A stretch of 64,000 bases of DNA, taken from positions 124,001 to 188,000 of the forward strand of contig NZ_LDQA01000028.1 of the NCBI RefSeq assembly GCF_001475935.1, read 5' to 3'. Positions 61,399-64,000 of the stretch are shown here, one piece after another. This DNA comes from Aureimonas ureilytica. Its GTDB lineage: Bacteria > Pseudomonadota > Alphaproteobacteria > Rhizobiales > Rhizobiaceae. The translations under genes were made by a program, and so were the position numbers. The notes beneath the pieces are model-generated. The model was not told where the DNA came from and searched no databases. It saw nothing but the letters and a program-made list of their open reading frames with translations. How positions within the stretch are numbered: position 1 is the stretch's first letter; each line of letters begins with the position of its first letter.

Positions 61399-61644
61399 TC
61401 AATTTTGGATTTCTGCAAATCCGTCCTCCGTCAATTCAACGGCGCCATTCGCCTTATCTTTTGTCCATCCCCGTGTAGCGCAAGCATCCAGCGCTGGGCC
61501 TATATCCTCATGGCTCAAACCAACCTCTGCAGCACGCGAGGAGAATACGTTTGTTGGCAGGGCTTCCCCTGGCTTGATGTTATAGAAGCTGAATATTTTC
61601 AGAATCTTCTGCGTATTCATATCGGCTGATGGGATAAAAGCCAT
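61399..61644 (-). CDS. Small phage hypothetical protein, winged-helix-like
   Basis: 81 residues. 'KILKIFSFYNIKPGEALPTN' and 'HEDIGPALDACATRGWTKDK' with a terminal 'GAVELTEDGFAEIQN' fit a small winged helix whose last strand pair is the wing. AGGAACG upstream of the ATG. Lower GC than the structural genes. Function unknown, perhaps regulatory. Confidence 0.55.
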   Translation of the reverse strand: MAFIPSADMNTQKILKIFSFYNIKPGEALPTNVFSSRAAEVGLSHEDIGPALDACATRGWTKDKANGAVELTEDGFAEIQN

Positions 61645-61697
61645 TATGCGTTCCTGTCCGATGCCTTGAAGCCTACCGGCGGCTTATCAACTTCCAC

Positions 61698-62138
61698 TTA
61701 CTGCACAACCCGCACGAGTTCCAGCAAGTCGCAGTCGAGGATATTCGCCATCGCGTTCGGCGTGATGACATCGCCGTAAGTCCTGGCTATTTCCTTCGGC
61801 GTCAGACCCTCCACACAATAGGCGACGAGCCTGCGCGTGATCGGGCCGCCGAGCGCCTTTGTCGTCGTGAGAACGCGATCGAGGGCCATCACGCGCTCAT
61901 CGGGCAATCCCTTCCATCCACCACCCCCGCCGATCGAAGCACCGCCCATGAGGGCAGACGGCAGCGTGATGCCGGAGCGCTCCCAATCCCGCGCGAAGGC
62001 ACTCCCGGCGTGATACTGCGGGCTTCCCTGCCGTGCGTACCGCCATTCGAACGAGCCGGTGCGGCAACGAACGACCGTTTGGTTCGAACCATAGCCCGCG
62101 CCACCACCGACGCGAATCTGAACACCTGCCTCGCTCAT
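61698..62138 (-). CDS. Phage DUF6456-like protein with C-terminal HTH
   Basis: 146 residues. After a Gly-rich N-terminus comes 'AGSAFARDWERSGITLPSAL' and 'KALGGPITRRLVAYCVEGLT', followed by a HTH-like 'PKEIARTYGDVITPNAMANI'. The arrangement parallels the chromosomal DUF6456 protein at 17316 (RLRRDWTRG ... VGPELSGVLIDICCF). It is the first minus-strand gene after the control region, so a late-gene or copy-control regulator is possible; this is inference. Confidence 0.55.
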   Translation of the reverse strand: MSEAGVQIRVGGGAGYGSNQTVVRCRTGSFEWRYARQGSPQYHAGSAFARDWERSGITLPSALMGGASIGGGGGWKGLPDERVMALDRVLTTTKALGGPITRRLVAYCVEGLTPKEIARTYGDVITPNAMANILDCDLLELVRVVQ

Positions 62139-62693
62139 AACTGCGTCTCCAAATGTAGAGGTGCCCTGTCGGTCTTACGATCCCTGTATTCTCAGCCCGA
62201 TTTAGAATGCGACACTCATACCATCAAGTTGAATATAAATCTTTTTATATTTACGTTTTTTACTTGGCAATTTAGATGGTTTCCACGACGCTGGGACAAT
62301 TTAGGATGCACCCCTGACCTCACTGACCAAAAACCTCTTACCCTGACCATTAATATCATTATATATCAATGACTTAATAAGAATGGTCAGGGAGGTCAGA
62401 GTGGTCAGGGTACATTCTCCGTATGCGCAATGGGATAGAAAAAGTCACAACGGACGATCAGAAAAATTCGTTATCCATTGCGTGTATACGAATTTCCAAA
62501 ACCAACTTGACCACCCTGACCACTATGAAAATCTCTGATTCCATTAAGAAAATTTGGTCAAGGCGCGAAGCGCGGTCAGCGCTGGAACCTTGACTGCGCT
62601 TCAGATCGAGCTATTGCGTCCATTTGGGCAATGTATGACACTCAGAAAGTAACGCGTTTGAGATATCCCATGTAATCAACAATGGGTTGAATT
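62139..62693. promoter_or_regulatory. AT-rich control region without genes
   Basis: No credible coding sequence. Clearly more AT-rich than the flanks, with runs such as AAATCTTTTTATATTTACG near 62236 and ATATCATTATATATCAAT near 62353. It contains the 9-bp-periodic TGACC/GGTCA repeats listed separately. It separates the minus-strand late/regulatory genes from the plus-strand AlpA gene, so promoters in both directions or a replication origin are likely. Confidence 0.6.
62314..62579. repeat. Cluster of ten TGACC/GGTCA half-sites with 9-bp spacing
   Basis: CTGACC at 62314, 62323, 62343; GGTCAG at 62385, 62394, 62403; TTGACC at 62507, CTGACC at 62516; GGTCAA at 62556, GGTCAG at 62574. Within blocks the step is 9 bp (or 18 for the last pair). 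Blocks face each other in inverted orientation around AT-rich centres near 62366 and 62540. Layout suggests cooperative binding of one protein. Confidence 0.75.
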
Positions 62694-62906
62694 ATGTCGA
62701 ACGGAACACCGAACAACGATTGGGCGAGCAAGGTAACGTTCATACGACTGCGCGACATTATCGAAATAGTACCGATAAGCCGCGCAACCGTGTACCGCCT
62801 CGCTAAAAATGGGCAATTTCCAAAACCGATCAGGTTGGGTTCGTCTTCGCTTTGGGTCGAGGCCGAGGTGCAAGCGTGGCTGTCGGAAAGAATGGCGAAC
62901 CGCTAA
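62694..62906 (+). CDS. AlpA-family phage regulator
   Basis: 70 residues. 'FIRLRDIIEIVPISRATVYR' then 'LAKNGQFPKPIRLGSSSLWV' is the AlpA/MerR-like winged HTH; such proteins activate phage or integrase/excision genes. It reads away from the repeat cluster. The start at 62694 was chosen from the ORF; ribosome-binding site is weak (GGTTGAATT). Confidence 0.8.
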   Translation: MSNGTPNNDWASKVTFIRLRDIIEIVPISRATVYRLAKNGQFPKPIRLGSSSLWVEAEVQAWLSERMANR

Positions 62907-63009
62907 TCTGAAGCGAGCCTAAACCACCACATCAACGCCGGCTGCCAACAAACCGGTGCGTGGCACTGGATCGAAGAGTAGTTGCTAAATCGTGCGAGGG
63001 TGCTCGCGT

Positions 63010-63294
63010 TTACTCGCGGCGCTTTTTAACGGCCGACTGCTCTGAGTCTGAGCCAAGCAGATCTTCAAACATCGTATCCATGCGCGATTTCATATTCGTC
63101 TCGACACTATCAAGAATCTTCTGAATCAGGGCCTCATAGGGGCTAGCGAGTTCTTGCGGCGCTTCGAAGCTTGCCTCCAGGCGAGCTATGATTTCGGCAG
63201 TCATAGATCTTCGGTTTTCAAGAGAAGCCTTCTCAACTTGCTCTTTCAAAGACTCCGGTATTCGCAGCCGGAAATGCAAATCTTCTCGCGCCAT
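63010..63294 (-). CDS. Arc-family ribbon-helix-helix repressor
   Basis: 94 residues. 'MAREDLHFRLRIPESLKEQV' then 'EKASLENRRSMTAEIIARLE' is the Arc/MetJ ribbon-helix-helix (DNA-contact strand HFRLRI). A C-terminal helix (about 55-90) may give higher-order assembly. Its own start codon lies within one of two 21-bp repeats, suggesting autorepression; it is divergent from the HTH gene at 63393. Candidate lysogeny or superinfection regulator. Confidence 0.82.
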   Translation of the reverse strand: MAREDLHFRLRIPESLKEQVEKASLENRRSMTAEIIARLEASFEAPQELASPYEALIQKILDSVETNMKSRMDTMFEDLLGSDSEQSAVKKRRE

Positions 63295-63346
63295 GCCCCA
63301 CCAATGCCACTAATTGCTCTTGACCGCCATGCCCCACCCATGACAC
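63290..63346. promoter_or_regulatory. Two 21-bp operator repeats between divergent regulator genes
   Basis: 63290-63310 and 63326-63346 share GCCATGCCCCACC-N-ATG-N-CAC (19 of 21 identical), 36 bp apart in direct orientation. The first covers the Arc-like gene start. A nearby GACACACCGTGTGT near-palindrome lies at 63356-63369. Confidence 0.6.
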
Positions 63347-63392
63347 ACAGTCAATGACACACCGTGTGTTATCTTCAAGTAGGGTTACATTG

Positions 63393-63593
63393 ATGGCCAA
63401 GGAAGCACATCAAAGCATAGATCTCGTTTGGGGAATCAGTGGGATCGCTAAGGTCATCGGTCGAACTGACCGGCAGACCTATTCGATGCTCACAGCAGGG
63501 CAGCTGCCCGCTCGGCAGGTCGGTGAGCGGTGGGTCGCTTCCCGTGAGAAGCTCGTCGCCTTCTTCGACGAGCCAACAAGCACGGCAAACTAA
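63393..63593 (+). CDS. Small helix-turn-helix DNA-binding protein
   Basis: 66 residues. 'IDLVWGISGIAKVIGRTDRQ' then 'TYSMLTAGQLPARQVGERWV' is an excisionase/MerR-like HTH ending 'SREKLVAFFDE'. ATG 63393 has AGGG 8 nt upstream; the in-frame ATG at 63354 lacks a site and falls in the operator. It is divergent from the Arc-like repressor, resembling a two-regulator switch. Confidence 0.72.
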   Translation: MAKEAHQSIDLVWGISGIAKVIGRTDRQTYSMLTAGQLPARQVGERWVASREKLVAFFDEPTSTAN

Positions 63594-63660
63594 CGTACGA
63601 TACCGAGCAACCGACCACGTCGGATTCCTATCCCAATCCCTAGAATTCGGAGTCCCTAAA

Positions 63661-63909
63661 ATGATTGACCTATCGAACACAGTCTCTCCGCAGCTCGAAC
63701 TTCCCCCCGCATCGGATGACTGGTCCGCTGACAACAGGGCGGGACATTGCTACGCCGATCGCATCGTTGGCGCGATGAGGGAGAAGGAAGCTCCGATCTA
63801 TCTGGCGCAGGTCGTCGAGAACCTGATTGCGGCATCCCGGTATGACGGCGTGACCGTTGGCTTTTTTCACCGCATAGCTGAGTACGCAATCGGCGCACAC
63901 AGGGTTTGA
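63661..63909 (+). CDS. Phage hypothetical early protein
   Basis: 82 residues. Start at 63661 with GGAG 8 nt upstream. Helical in the second half ('EAPIYLAQVVENLIAASRYD', 'GVTVGFFHRIAEYAIGAHRV'). It follows the HTH gene by 67 bp in the same direction. No family recognised. Confidence 0.55.
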   Translation: MIDLSNTVSPQLELPPASDDWSADNRAGHCYADRIVGAMREKEAPIYLAQVVENLIAASRYDGVTVGFFHRIAEYAIGAHRV

Positions 63910-63977
63910 ACGCATCTTGGCGGTTACTCCTTCGTGAGCCCCCGCCCGCCAAGGGGTAACCTAGTCAGCAGGTCGTG

Positions 63978-64000
63978 ATGCTCAAAGACATTGGACACCT
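63978..64000 (+). CDS. Possible start of the next phage gene (cut by window edge)
   Basis: ATG at 63978 preceded by AGG five bases upstream; only the first seven codons (MLKDIGH) are visible. Too short to judge. Confidence 0.2.

Noticed and set aside
62314-62579. CRISPR array
   Set aside because: Repeats are only 6 bp with 3-bp gaps and occur in both orientations; there are no spacers of uniform length and no cas genes.
62139-64000. Search for attR and integrase
   Set aside because: No copy of the tRNA 3' end (TTCAAGTCCACC) and no tyrosine-recombinase motifs occur here; both probably lie beyond the window.

Overview
The window is GC-rich chromosomal DNA from an alphaproteobacterium, most likely a member of the Hyphomicrobiales (Rhizobiales). 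The evidence is the gene content: a gene-transfer-agent head cluster, DUF2336, DUF1491, DUF5330 and DUF6456 proteins, a DivJ/PleC-type kinase, and matches to the CtrA (TTAA-N7-TTAAC) and alphaproteobacterial LexA (GTTC-N7-GTTC) consensus sites. I cannot name the genus from sequence alone.

Layout. (1) 1-5817, minus strand: head half of a Rhodobacter-type gene transfer agent (small terminase-like, TerL, portal, small membrane protein, prohead protease, capsid, connector, start of the head-tail adaptor); it continues past the left edge. (2) 5928-31221: ordinary chromosome. It holds a YcgN-like protein, a PBP1A-type peptidoglycan synthase, DUF1214/DUF1254 envelope proteins, a DUF2336 protein, a membrane histidine kinase with a peptidoglycan-binding partner, SufE, a DnaA-domain-IV-like protein with DUF6456, a ModE-type regulator, an alcohol dehydrogenase, two PfkB sugar kinases (ribokinase and a KDG kinase-like), a three-subunit PaoABC-type aldehyde oxidoreductase, AnmK, a lone DUF2793 protein, a DMT exporter and an AAG/MPG DNA glycosylase. 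(3) 31414-31490: tRNA-Met, the apparent left attachment site of a prophage.

(4) 31500-64000: a temperate podovirus-like prophage whose right end lies outside the window. Next to the tRNA are accessory genes of lower GC: an unrecognised three-gene cassette ending in a four-helix membrane protein, a umuC remnant and a HigBA-like toxin-antitoxin pair. From 61644 down to 35185 runs the minus-strand late region: terminases, portal, scaffold, capsid, then a tail/ejection block whose order (adaptor, tube/nozzle, GNAT, gp14-like, muralytic ejection protein, second ejection protein, fibre) mirrors T7 genes 11-17, then a large tandem-SGNH fibre protein and lysis genes. Two plus-strand genes (42886-43554) interrupt it as a probable moron. 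From 62139 comes the control region: an AT-rich segment with ten TGACC/GGTCA half-sites, many spaced 9 bp apart, and small DNA-binding proteins (AlpA, Arc/RHH, HTH). Integrase and replication genes are not in the window.

The observations I rate highest are the three-gene cassette beside the tRNA, the 9-bp-periodic inverted repeats in the control region, the tandem SGNH domains in the fibre protein, an S74 auto-chaperone domain on a protein in the T7 gp14 position, and a recurring terminator with a shared TTTTTCAT tail placed just before late genes.
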